Shown here piece after piece: positions 54,100-62,876 of a DNA stretch of 64,000 nt. Location: contig NZ_CAJXYK010000006.1 of NCBI RefSeq assembly GCF_913063425.1, positions 62,001-126,000 on the forward strand. Reading direction: 5' to 3'. The stretch's first letter is position 1; every line of letters begins with the position of its first letter. The DNA is from an uncultured Thiohalocapsa sp. GTDB lineage: Bacteria > Pseudomonadota > Gammaproteobacteria > Chromatiales > Chromatiaceae. The notes beneath the pieces were generated by a model. That model had not been told where the DNA came from. It worked only from the letters and a program-made list of their open reading frames with translations, and ran no database searches. A program made the translations under genes and the position numbers.

Positions 54100-54238
54100 G
54101 CTGCCGATCGCCGGCGGCGATGTCGGGTGACGCTGTCGCTGACCTGCCTCAGCACCCGCATGTTCCGCTGTTTAAGGATCGCTGAACATGGCGGGGCATC
54201 CTGCCCCGCGCGGGAAACGCCGATGAACCGGCGTCTCC

Positions 54239-55150
54239 CTAGCGATCCGCGCCAAGCTCCTCGATGTGGTAGCCGCATGGGTAGCTCCGATGCCGCTGCC
54301 GGGTCAGGAGCCGCGGACGGCGCCGCGGCGGCAGCCGGCGCAGCAGCCGCCGACGCAGCGCCATACCGCCCAGCACCAGCGCCCGCACCGGTGCCGGCGC
54401 CGGATCGAAGCCCACCGCCCGCAGCATGGGCGCGTCCAGCAGCGAATGGATGACGGGTGCACCGAGCGGCCACAAGGCTCGGGGCAGGAACCAGCCCAGC
54501 ATCAGATTCCGCGTCGCCGTCGCCAGCGCATGATTGTGCTCGCTGCAGCGGAAATTCGCCTGCTCGAAGTCGATGTTGAACCGCTCCAGCTCGGCGTAGT
54601 CGTCCGGGATATTACGGATGCCCATGCGCGCGCCGATGCGCCGCCAGACGTGGAAGGTCGCAAGCCGCTCGCCCTCGGTCATGCGGCGCCAGCCGAAGCG
54701 TTGGTTCCACCGAATCGGCTCGAAGACAAAGGTCGTCAGCGTATAGAGATACTCGTCCCGGGGGATGGCATAGCGCCCGTGCTGCTGATTCATGCGCTTG
54801 AGCGCCGCCCGTCCGCGGGGATGATCCACGCCGTTCTCCTGGATCTCCGCCAGGATCAGCGCCGTATCGTCATAGCGCTTCTGGGTGCGGCGGATCAGCT
54901 CGCCCGTCTCCACCAGGAGCGGCGTCCCCTTGGCGACACCGAAGGTGCGCAGCAGCGCCAGCTCCAGCGCCCGGGTGGTGTCCCAGGGGAACTCGCAGCT
55001 CGCCAGCAGGAAGCCGATCTGCTCGCAGTCCCGCTCCGGGTCCAGGGTGGCGATGTAGCGGGCGCGGGCAAAGCGGTCCCGCGGTGCCAGGATCTCCGGC
55101 GGGATCAGGGTCTGGAGCCAGGGCGGGTCGGAATTCCGCTGTGAGGACAT
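54239..55150 (-). CDS. DUF2236 / MpaB-like oxygenase-family protein
   Basis: 303 residues. The pattern CEQIGFLLASCEFPWDTTRALELALLRTFG, QKRYDDTALILAEIQENG, RDEYLYTLTTFVFEPIRWNQRFGWRRMTEGERLATFHVWRRIGARMGI and LPRALWPLGAPVIHSLLDAPMLRAVGF resembles DUF2236 (latex-clearing protein Lcp and MpaB relatives, which hold a heme). The His that would bind heme cannot be assigned from this alone. Physiological role unknown. Start at the ATG 55150. Confidence 0.82.
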   Translation of the reverse strand: MSSQRNSDPPWLQTLIPPEILAPRDRFARARYIATLDPERDCEQIGFLLASCEFPWDTTRALELALLRTFGVAKGTPLLVETGELIRRTQKRYDDTALILAEIQENGVDHPRGRAALKRMNQQHGRYAIPRDEYLYTLTTFVFEPIRWNQRFGWRRMTEGERLATFHVWRRIGARMGIRNIPDDYAELERFNIDFEQANFRCSEHNHALATATRNLMLGWFLPRALWPLGAPVIHSLLDAPMLRAVGFDPAPAPVRALVLGGMALRRRLLRRLPPRRRPRLLTRQRHRSYPCGYHIEELGADR

Positions 55151-55204
55151 CGGCAGCACGACGCTTGCAGCGCGTCGCGGGGTGATGCGGGCGACGACGC
55201 CCGT

Positions 55205-55675
55205 TTACCAGAGCTTGACCGCGGCGACGATCAGGGCGCCGACGGTGCTGATGAAACCGATCAGCCACAGGAAGTGGCGGTCGTGGCGGCGGATCATTTC
55301 ATCGAAGCGGGCATCCACCTGCTGGAAGCGCTTGTCCATCTGCTCGAAGCGCTTGTCGACCTGCTCGAAGCGCTTGTCCACCTGCTCGAAGCGCTTGTCC
55401 ACCTGCTCGAAGCGCGCCAGCATGTCTTGTCGCAGTTCCTGGTGGCGTAGCTCAGCCAGCTCGAAACGCTTGTCCACCTGCGCAAAACGCTCGTCCATGC
55501 GCGCAAAACCTTCACGCATCAGCTCCCGCTGGTGCCTGAGCTCCTCCTCCACCCGCACCATCCGCTCGCGCAGCTCGATCTCGTAGACCGCGGGCGGCTT
55601 GCCGAGACTCTGCTCGGCCAGCCAATCGGCCATGTTGGCCTTGATGAAGTCGATGTCTTCCTTGGTCAGCGTCAT
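55205..55675 (-). CDS. DUF1640-like coiled-coil protein with C-terminal membrane helix
   Basis: 156 residues. A short N-terminal region (LTKEDIDFIKANMADWLAEQS), then a long coiled coil with the heptad RFEQVDK in near-perfect tandem copies, ending in one membrane helix (HFLWLIGFISTVGALIVAAVKLW). Layout resembles DUF1640-type tail-anchored coiled-coil proteins. The 21-base repeats in the gene are very alike, so copy number may vary. No function known. An upstream start at 55714 is possible. Confidence 0.78.
   Translation of the reverse strand: MTLTKEDIDFIKANMADWLAEQSLGKPPAVYEIELRERMVRVEEELRHQRELMREGFARMDERFAQVDKRFELAELRHQELRQDMLARFEQVDKRFEQVDKRFEQVDKRFEQMDKRFQQVDARFDEMIRRHDRHFLWLIGFISTVGALIVAAVKLW
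55329..55412. repeat. Four 21-bp heptad-coding repeats
   Basis: CGCTTGTCCACCTGCTCGAAG in four head-to-tail copies (55329, 55350, 55371, 55392), with one or two changes in the first two. In frame within the coiled-coil gene they encode RFEQVDK-type heptads, whose number sets coiled-coil length. Confidence 0.9.
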
Positions 55676-55816
55676 TGTTGCGGCGTTCGGCAGCTTACCC
55701 GTCGTTGTGGCCAAGTCTAACAGGGGACCGGTACATCACATGGGGCGCGGCCGCCGGCCGCACGGCGCCGCGGCCGGCAACACGGGGGCAGAGGTGCGCG
55801 GGCGCGGACGCCGCGC

Positions 55817-56740
55817 TCAACCGCCCGCCTCGCCCACGCCTTCCAGCTCCAATGTGCACTCCAGCCCGGCCGGAATGCCGTGATCGGGATTCGCCACCTC
55901 CACGCGCACGCCGAAGGTACCGCTGGCGGCGTCGATGACCTGCTCGACGATGGTGACCTCGGCGTCGATGACCTGCCCCTGCGCCCCGTGCAGCAGCACG
56001 CGCGCCGGCATGCCCGCCGTCACCTGCCCATGCACGGCCCCCGGCAGCACGGCCTCCACGTTCAGCGGGTCCAGCTGTGCGATGCGCAAAATGGGCTGCG
56101 CCTGGGCGAACTCGCCGGGGTTCAGGAAGCGCCGGACCACCACGCCGTCGATGGGGCTGCGCAGCACCCGCTGCTCCAGCAGCGCGCGGCTGCGGGCCAG
56201 CTCCAGCTCCGCCAGGCGCTGCTGCTCGCGCTCCGCCTCCAGCTCCAGACGCGCCAGCTCCACGGCGGAGGCCAGCTCGTCCAGCTCGTCCGGCGAGACG
56301 AACTTCTGCGAGGACAGCTTCACCGCCCGCTCGTGCTTCTCCTGGTTGCGGGCGAGGCTCACCTCCCGGGCACGCACCGTGGAGCGCATGTCCGCCCGCG
56401 CCTCGGCCTGGGCCACCATGGCCTGCTCGATGGCGGACTCCAGCCGCGCCACCACCTCGCCGGCCTGCACGAAGTCACCCTTCTGCACCTCGACGCTGTC
56501 CAGCACACCTTCCACGGCGGTGCTGAGCTCCACCACCACGTGCGGCTCCACCAGGCAAGGGTAGCCCGCCGCCGGCAAGGCCGCCGGGACCAATGCCAGC
56601 AGCGCGCCCAGCAAGGTGCTCGCCAACAGCCCCGCTGGTAAGCCGGGCCAAGTCCGGGCGCGACGACGCTCGCCGACGCCGGCGCTACCCGCCGGGGAGC
56701 AGGTGGATGCGCCGGAGTCGTTGCAGGTACAGAGCATCAT
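55817..56740 (-). CDS. HlyD/MFP-type periplasmic adaptor, last gene of the export operon
   Basis: 307 residues. An N-terminal membrane segment (GLPAGLLASTLLGALLALVPAALPA) is followed by the lipoyl half (VELSTAVEGVLDSVEVQKGDFVQAGEVVARLES), a long coiled-coil hairpin (residues about 115-200), the second lipoyl half (LRSPIDGVVVRRFLNPGEFAQAQPILRIAQ) and a beta barrel. It forms the periplasmic conduit of an export machine. It starts 15 bases after the SecA-like gene stop; the tight spacing implies one transcript with the genes upstream. Confidence 0.88.
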   Translation of the reverse strand: MMLCTCNDSGASTCSPAGSAGVGERRRARTWPGLPAGLLASTLLGALLALVPAALPAAGYPCLVEPHVVVELSTAVEGVLDSVEVQKGDFVQAGEVVARLESAIEQAMVAQAEARADMRSTVRAREVSLARNQEKHERAVKLSSQKFVSPDELDELASAVELARLELEAEREQQRLAELELARSRALLEQRVLRSPIDGVVVRRFLNPGEFAQAQPILRIAQLDPLNVEAVLPGAVHGQVTAGMPARVLLHGAQGQVIDAEVTIVEQVIDAASGTFGVRVEVANPDHGIPAGLECTLELEGVGEAGG

Positions 56741-56755
56741 AGTGTCAGCTTCGAG

Positions 56756-58744
56756 TCACTGGCTCGGCCCGGAGAAGGCCATGCTGTCCGCCAGGCGCTC
56801 GTCCTGCTTCAGCAGGCGCTTGCGCAGGCGGCGGTTGCGCGCCTCCGCCCGGCGCTGGGCGGCGCGCAGCAGAGGCGCGGCGAGCCGTGCCCCGCCCGGC
56901 AGGCGCACCCAGAGCCGCAGCAGCGCCCGCGCCGCAGCGGAGAGATTGGTCGCAATGAGCTCATCGTCCAGGGCCAGAAAGGCGGCATGATCGCCCGGGT
57001 CGCCCTGGCGCGCACAGCGGCCATAGAGCTGGCGGTCGATGCGGCGGGCGTCGTGCAGCTCCGTGGCCAGCACCTGCAGCCCGCCCCGGTCCGCGACGCC
57101 GTCGGCCAGCCGGATGTCGGTGCCGCGCCCGGCCATGTTGGTGGCAACGGTCACCACGCCGCGGCCGCCGGCGCCGGCGATGACCTCGGCCTCCGCTGCA
57201 TCCTGACTCGCGCTCAGCACCTGGTGGTCGATGCCGCGCGCCGTCAGCGCCGCACTGGCCCGGTCCGCGGCGGCCACGGTGCGGGTCCCCACCAGCACCG
57301 GCCGGCCGCTGCGCTGAACGGCCGCCACATGCTCTGCAACCGCCGCCCACTTGGCGTCGGCGTCCGCGAAGACCCGGGTCGGCAGGCGCCGACGCCGGCT
57401 CGGGCGGTTGGTGGGCACCCGCACGACGTCCAGGCCATAGACCGCGTGCAGCTCCGCCGCCAGCTCGCGGGCGGTGCCGGTCATGCCGCAGAGGTGCAGG
57501 TAGCGCCGAAAGAAATCCTGATAGCTGGTGCGCGCCAGGGCCTGGCGCTGACCGGTCACCGGCACGTCTTCCTTGACCTCCACCATCTGGTGCAGTCCCT
57601 GCTCCCAGGCGCGGTCCTCCAGCACCCGGCCGGTGTACTCGTCGACGATCTGGATCTTGTCGTCCCGCACCAGGTAATGCACGTCGCGCTGATACAGGTG
57701 CAGCGCACCGAGCGCCTGAGCCACCAGCTCCTCGCGCCGCCGCGGCCCGCGCCAGGGGCCGTCCAGGTCCTGCGCGAGGTCCGCCAGGCGCTCGCGGCCG
57801 ACGTCCGTGAGCTCGATGCGCCGCTCCTGCGGAATGCGGCGAAAGTCCCGCTCCGGTGCCAGCGCCCGGCCGAGCGCCACGGCCTGGGCAAACAGGCCGT
57901 CGGCATCGCCGCCGGCAGCGGACGCGGAGATGATGAGCGGCGTGCGCGCCTCGTCCAGCAGCACGGAGTCGGCCTCATCGACGATGGCGAAGCAAAGCCC
58001 GCGCAGCAGCAGCCCCGCCAGCGCCGGGTCCGTCCCCGCGAGGCGCGCCAGGGAGACGCCGAGGCGGCGCCGGCGCCGGCCCAGGGTGACCCGGTCGCGC
58101 AGAAAGTCGAACGCGAGCTCCTTGTTGGAGGCATAGACCACCTCGCAGCCATAGGCCGCGCGGCGCTCGGCGGGCGCCATACCGTGCAGCGGATTGCCGA
58201 CCCTGAGGCCCAGCGCCCGGTACAAGGGCGACAGGGTGCGTGCGTCGCGCTCGGCCAGGTAGTCGTTGGCGGTAATGACGTGCGCCGGCAGGCCTGCGAG
58301 TGCCGCGGCGCTCGCCGCCAGCGCCGCCGTGAGCGTCTTGCCCTCGCCCGTGTCCATCTCGGCAATGCGCCCGTGCAGCAGCACCCAGGCGCCCATGAGC
58401 TGGACGTCGTAGTGGCGCTGGCCCAGGGTGCGCGTGGCGGCCTCGCGCACCAGCGCAAACAGCTCCGCCACGGGCTCCATCGCGAAGCCCCGGGCCCGCA
58501 GCCGGGCACCCAGCGCCTGAGCCCGCCGGCGCAGCGCGTCATCGGATGCCGCCGCCGCTGAGGCGGCGTGGGCGGCGGCGCGGCGCACGATGGGCCGATA
58601 GCGGGCACTCGACCCCGCCAGCGGGCGCTTGAGCCGCCCCGCCAGCGCCCGCGCCGGGGCCTCGTACCAGGGCTCCCGGTGCAGGCGCCGCTCGGGATAA
58701 ACCACGCCCGCGTCCGCGGCAAGTGACAAGACATGGGAGGTCAT
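56756..58744 (-). CDS. Short SecA-like translocation ATPase
   Basis: 662 residues. The SecA motor is complete: MDTGEGKTLTAALAASAAAL (Walker A), VITANDYLAERDA, VDEADSVLLDEARTPLIISA (DEAD), GMTGTA, VTVATNMAGRGTDI and GRCARQGDPGDHAAFLALDDEL. The preprotein-binding region lies between. After motif VI only about 75 residues remain, so the helical wing domain and the C-terminal zinc tail of housekeeping SecA (about 900 residues) are missing, as in some accessory SecA2. Changes such as GRCARQGDPG for GRSGRQGDPG also mark a specialised branch. Likely moves the cargo of this operon. Confidence 0.88.
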   Translation of the reverse strand: MTSHVLSLAADAGVVYPERRLHREPWYEAPARALAGRLKRPLAGSSARYRPIVRRAAAHAASAAAASDDALRRRAQALGARLRARGFAMEPVAELFALVREAATRTLGQRHYDVQLMGAWVLLHGRIAEMDTGEGKTLTAALAASAAALAGLPAHVITANDYLAERDARTLSPLYRALGLRVGNPLHGMAPAERRAAYGCEVVYASNKELAFDFLRDRVTLGRRRRRLGVSLARLAGTDPALAGLLLRGLCFAIVDEADSVLLDEARTPLIISASAAGGDADGLFAQAVALGRALAPERDFRRIPQERRIELTDVGRERLADLAQDLDGPWRGPRRREELVAQALGALHLYQRDVHYLVRDDKIQIVDEYTGRVLEDRAWEQGLHQMVEVKEDVPVTGQRQALARTSYQDFFRRYLHLCGMTGTARELAAELHAVYGLDVVRVPTNRPSRRRRLPTRVFADADAKWAAVAEHVAAVQRSGRPVLVGTRTVAAADRASAALTARGIDHQVLSASQDAAEAEVIAGAGGRGVVTVATNMAGRGTDIRLADGVADRGGLQVLATELHDARRIDRQLYGRCARQGDPGDHAAFLALDDELIATNLSAAARALLRLWVRLPGGARLAAPLLRAAQRRAEARNRRLRKRLLKQDERLADSMAFSGPSQ

Positions 58745-58771
58745 GGGCTGCCCGTCTCCATGATGGCCCGC

Positions 58772-60919
58772 TCACAGGGCGAAATGGCGTAGGAAGAGCC
58801 GCTGCAGCCAGCGGTACAGCGTCCAGCCCACGGGCTCCCAGCCATGGTCGAAGCGCACATGCACGCGCTCGCCGATCTGCGCAGCCAGTGCGGCGCCGGC
58901 GGCCACCAGGTCGAACTGGAAGACCTTCTCCAGGGCCTGCGCGCCCTCGGTGGCCGTGGGGTCCACCGGGATACGCCCGCCGCCGGTGCTGCCGAGCGCC
59001 GGGCTCGGCAGCTCAAGGCTTGCGCTCGGCACCTCGCCGTTGAGCTGCGCCGGCACCGCGCGGTGCGGGTCCTGGGCGCTGCGCAGGTGCACGCGGCGGG
59101 TTCGGTTGCGCACCAGGTCCACCTCGTCCTGGGTCACCACGGCGCGCACCAAAGTCTCAGCATCGTCGGTAACATAGCCCAAAAGCTCGCCCTGGCGCAC
59201 ATAGCGGTCCGGCAGGTCACGGGCGTCCGGCAGCACCAGGGTCCCGGTCCGCGGCGCGCGTACTTGCAGATCCGCCAGCTGCTCACGCTTGCGGGCAATG
59301 CGGGCGTCCAGGTTGTCGAGCTGCTCCTGCACGATCTGGGCGCGGGTGCGGTCCTCGCGCCGGACCAGGTCGTAGCGGGCCTCCAGCGCTGCGCGCTCGC
59401 CCTGAAGCACCCGGAGCTCCGGCTCCAGCAGCGGGTCGTTCAGGGTCACCAGCAGCTCCCCGAGTGTCACCGCGGCGCCGTTGGCGGCCCTGATCTGGTC
59501 CACGAAGCCCGCCGCCCGCGCCCGCACCTGGGTGCCCTCCGGCGCCCAGACCACCCCCTCGGCCACCGTTGCCAGCGGCACCGGCACCGCGAAGAGCAGC
59601 ACCAGCACCCCAGCCAACAGCAGCCCGGTGACGCCGAGCGCCCGTGGCCGGCGGCGCCCAAGCTCGGGGCTGTTGAGCAGGTAGTGCGCACCTTTGAGCG
59701 TCGGCATCACGAACAGGCTGAAGGCGGCCCAGAGGGCCAGCAGCACACCGATGAAGAAGAACTGCCCGGCGACGAACACCACAATGGCCGCGAAGATGAC
59801 CATGCGGTAGACGAAGGACGCCGGCGCATAGAGCAGGAACCAGCGTGCCTCGCCGGGGGCGCTCGCCGGACTTTCCAGCTCCTTGAGCCCGAACCAGTGC
59901 CGCTTGACGAGGTAGAACACATAGCGGTTGGCGCGGCTCGCCAGGTTCGGGATCTCCAGCAGGTCCGCCAGGATGTAATAGGCATCGAAGCGCAGCAGCG
60001 GATTGCCGTTGAAGAGCAGCGTCGACACGCCGGCGATGATCATGACGTTGTAGGCCAGCGCCTTCACCAGCCCCGGCTCCACCGCGAGCCAGACGAAGAG
60101 CGCCAGCGCCGCCAGCAAGACCTCCACCACCATGCCCATGGCACCGACGAGGGCACGCTGGTACTTGTCGCGGAAGGCCGTGGCGCTGGAGGCGTCCACA
60201 TAGGGCACCGGCATGAACACCAGGAACATGATGCCGATCTGGTGCACCTCGCCGCCCCAGTGCTTGACGGCATAGCCGTGCCCCAGCTCGTGCAGGGCCT
60301 TCACCACCGGGAAGGCGAGCCACATGAGCAGCAGATTCTGCGGCGCCAGCAGCCGGCCCGAGACATCGGCGGCCAGCGCCTCCCAGTGCATGGCCGCCAG
60401 CACCACGGCCGTGCCCACCACCGTGAGCCAGAGCAGGAGGCCGAGCCAGCCGAACAGCGGGCGCACCAGCCAGGCGGTGGCGGCGAGGAAGCGCTCCGGG
60501 TCCACCAACGGCACCCGCACGGCGAGCGGCGACTTGAGCTGCTGCTGCCACTTGCGCCGGCGCTCGCGGTCGAAGCGGCGCACCCGCTCCTCGGTGTCGG
60601 CGTTGATGTCCGTCTGCAGCACATCGGCGGCGTGCAGCTGGTGCAGGAGCCGCAGGGTCTCGCCCTGGGTGGGCACGTCATCGCCCAGCTCCCGCGCGGC
60701 CAGCTCCCAGATGCGCCCCAGCGAGCGGCGGCCGTCCATGAGCCCGATGAGGCGGTGCGCGACGGCGGAGAAGCGGTGATAGCGCCCGGTGCCCGCGTCC
60801 TGGATGACATACCAGCGCTGGCCGCGGTAGTGGTGGCGGTGCAGCTGCACGTGCGGGCGCAGCCTGGGGCGCAGATCGGCGACCCGGTACCACTGGGGGT
60901 CTAGGAGCGGCTCGGGCAT
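58772..60919 (-). CDS. PqqD-M50 peptidase-HlyD fusion membrane protein
   Basis: 715 residues. The N-terminus (residues about 20-105) is PqqD-like (YVIQDAGTGRYHRFSAVAHRLIGLMDG). Then comes a multi-helix membrane domain with the metalloprotease motif KALHELGHGYAVKHWGGEVHQIG (HExxH) and NGNPLLRFDAYYILADLLEIPNL (third ligand region) of site-2 (M50) peptidases. After about residue 440 come a membrane helix and a HlyD-like lipoyl/coiled-coil domain (VRARAAGFVDQIRAANGAAVTLGELL). Similar fusions are known near bacteriocin or giant-protein exporters. It may process and pass on cargo. It is 27 bases upstream of secA-like. Confidence 0.88.
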   Translation of the reverse strand: MPEPLLDPQWYRVADLRPRLRPHVQLHRHHYRGQRWYVIQDAGTGRYHRFSAVAHRLIGLMDGRRSLGRIWELAARELGDDVPTQGETLRLLHQLHAADVLQTDINADTEERVRRFDRERRRKWQQQLKSPLAVRVPLVDPERFLAATAWLVRPLFGWLGLLLWLTVVGTAVVLAAMHWEALAADVSGRLLAPQNLLLMWLAFPVVKALHELGHGYAVKHWGGEVHQIGIMFLVFMPVPYVDASSATAFRDKYQRALVGAMGMVVEVLLAALALFVWLAVEPGLVKALAYNVMIIAGVSTLLFNGNPLLRFDAYYILADLLEIPNLASRANRYVFYLVKRHWFGLKELESPASAPGEARWFLLYAPASFVYRMVIFAAIVVFVAGQFFFIGVLLALWAAFSLFVMPTLKGAHYLLNSPELGRRRPRALGVTGLLLAGVLVLLFAVPVPLATVAEGVVWAPEGTQVRARAAGFVDQIRAANGAAVTLGELLVTLNDPLLEPELRVLQGERAALEARYDLVRREDRTRAQIVQEQLDNLDARIARKREQLADLQVRAPRTGTLVLPDARDLPDRYVRQGELLGYVTDDAETLVRAVVTQDEVDLVRNRTRRVHLRSAQDPHRAVPAQLNGEVPSASLELPSPALGSTGGGRIPVDPTATEGAQALEKVFQFDLVAAGAALAAQIGERVHVRFDHGWEPVGWTLYRWLQRLFLRHFAL

Positions 60920-60952
60920 GCTGCTCGCTGGCGTCCGCTGAGGTGGCGGCGT

Positions 60953-62806
60953 TCAGGGCCACCAGGCCCAGAGCTTGAGCCGCGCCCAGTCCAGAAAGCC
61001 GCGGGTCCAGATCCAGATGAGCCGGCGCTCGCCGATGTCGATCTTGCCGACACCCTCCATGCCCGGGCGCAGGCGCTTCGGCGTCTCGGTGAGCCGCGCC
61101 TCCACCGCGAAGCTGTTCTGTCCGTCCACCACCGTGGCCACCGGGGTGATGAGCGTAACCTCCATGGGCAGGCGCTGCTCCGGCAGCGCCGCCAGCACCA
61201 GGGTGCCGGTCTGGCCCACGGCGAGGTCGTCGATGTCGCCCTCGGCGACCGCGAGCTGGACGCGGTAGGCATCCGCCGGGGCCACCTCGAACAGCACCTC
61301 ACCCTGCTGCACCGGCGCGCCCAGGGACTGGCTGAGATCCCCCGAGACCAGAATGCCGTCGAAGGGTGCCGTCAGGCGCGTTCGCGCCAGCTGCTCGTCG
61401 ATGAGGGCGAGCTGGGCTTCGGCCTGCTCGATCTGGGCGGTCAGGATGCGCACCCGGGCGCGGTCGCCCTCCGCTGCGGCCTGGCGGCGCTCGCGCCGGT
61501 ACTGGGCCTGCTCGGTGGACAGGCGCACCTGCTCCAGCTTCAGGTCCCGGTCGTCCAGGGTCGCCAGCAGCTCGCCGGCGGCCACCTGCTCGCCGGCGCG
61601 GGCCTCGGCAGTCTCGATGTAGCCGGCGAAGGGCGCCACCAGGGCGCGCAGCTCGCCGCCCTCCAGGGTCGCATCGGCGCTGACGCGATACTGGCCCTTG
61701 GCAAAGACGAAAAAGGCCACCAACGCGACAATCCCGAGCACCGCGAGCTTGCGCCCCAGGTGCTTCGGCCCGAACAGGCGCTTGAGCTGATCGCTGGCGG
61801 ACTGGCCGATCTTGGTCGCGATCCAGCGCTCTTCCTCACGCTTGCAGAGCAGCAGGGGCGCGGCCAGCTCCCCCGCGGTGGCGGCGAGGTCGGCGTCCAG
61901 ATCAGACAGCCGCCGGCCCGCCGGGCGCTCCAGGGTCAGGGCCGCCGCCCAGTCGCCGTGGGCGCGCAGCGGCAGGGTGCAGATCTCCGGCGCCCCCTGC
62001 TGCTGCGCGAGGGCCTGGTGGGCGGCCATCACCACCAGCTCGTCGGTGCTCGGATAGGCGAGCCGGGTCTGCTGGTCCACGGCCTCGTCCATGGCGGCCT
62101 CGATGAGCCGGATCAGGTTCATCTGCCGGCCGAAGCTTGCGCTGTGGGAGACCGCCTGCACCCGCAGCTGCCGGCCCCGCCGCAGGCCCAAGCTCACCCG
62201 GTCGCAGTCGAGCCGCGTGGCCAGCTCCGAGACCAGCGCCGAGGCCGCGGCCTGGAAGCGGTCTTCTTCCACCACCGCCGCCACCAGATCCAGCACCGAG
62301 AACACCCGGCGGTTGGCGGCGGCGGCGGATTCGCGCTCGCGCCGGTGCAGCTCCAGCTCCATGCCCGCCGCCCCCCAGTGGATCTGCCGCAGCGCCTGCT
62401 GCACCGCGGCCTCGCCCGCCGCCGCCAGCTCCACCACCAGGGCCCCGTGCAGGGCTTCGCCCACCACCAGCGGATAGGTGAGATGAAACAGGCCCGCGTC
62501 GCCGGGGCGTGGCAGGGCCAGGCCGCGGCGCTCGCGCAGGGTGCGCTCAGCGGCGGGGGAGAGTGCCGTCACGTCCCGCTGCGGGTCGGGCCAGACGGCG
62601 GCGGGCGTGTAGGGTCCGCGCTCCGCCTCACCAAGCAGCAGCAGCGCCGACCGGGCACCGGCCAGCTGGCCACAGAGCAGGGACAGCCAAAGCGCCGGGA
62701 AGCGACTGCTGCCGGGGGCGCCGGCGAAATCGGCCCAGGCGGCGGCGGGCGTTGCAGCCGCGTCGGCTGCGGCCCCGGCGGCCGTGTCGAGGGAGGCGAT
62801 GCTCAT
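60953..62806 (-). CDS. GAF-domain/HlyD fusion adaptor
   Basis: 617 residues. Residues about 30-330 form one or two GAF-like domains (FPALWLSLLCGQLAGARSALLLL; a second from about 185, VLDLVAAVVEEDRFQAAASALVSELATRLDCDRVSLGL). One membrane helix follows (LAVLGIVALVAFFVFA, about residue 365), then a HlyD-type periplasmic part (LRALVAPFAGYIETAEARAGEQVAAGELLATLDDRDL, coiled coil, LTAPFDGILVSGDLSQSLGAPVQQGEVLFEV). So a cytoplasmic ligand-sensing domain is joined to an export adaptor, an unusual design. It sits between sapC and the M50-HlyD gene. Confidence 0.88.
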   Translation of the reverse strand: MSIASLDTAAGAAADAAATPAAAWADFAGAPGSSRFPALWLSLLCGQLAGARSALLLLGEAERGPYTPAAVWPDPQRDVTALSPAAERTLRERRGLALPRPGDAGLFHLTYPLVVGEALHGALVVELAAAGEAAVQQALRQIHWGAAGMELELHRRERESAAAANRRVFSVLDLVAAVVEEDRFQAAASALVSELATRLDCDRVSLGLRRGRQLRVQAVSHSASFGRQMNLIRLIEAAMDEAVDQQTRLAYPSTDELVVMAAHQALAQQQGAPEICTLPLRAHGDWAAALTLERPAGRRLSDLDADLAATAGELAAPLLLCKREEERWIATKIGQSASDQLKRLFGPKHLGRKLAVLGIVALVAFFVFAKGQYRVSADATLEGGELRALVAPFAGYIETAEARAGEQVAAGELLATLDDRDLKLEQVRLSTEQAQYRRERRQAAAEGDRARVRILTAQIEQAEAQLALIDEQLARTRLTAPFDGILVSGDLSQSLGAPVQQGEVLFEVAPADAYRVQLAVAEGDIDDLAVGQTGTLVLAALPEQRLPMEVTLITPVATVVDGQNSFAVEARLTETPKRLRPGMEGVGKIDIGERRLIWIWTRGFLDWARLKLWAWWP

Positions 62807-62876
62807 GCACCCGACCCGGGCTCAACGCGCAGCCGGGGCTGATGCCGCCGATACGGACCGGGGCAGCCCCTGCGCA

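Noticed and set aside
58844-60904. Plus-strand frame of 686 codons opposite the M50-HlyD gene
   Set aside because: His/Gln/Arg-rich antisense frame without domains; the minus strand has the HELGH motif and membrane helices.
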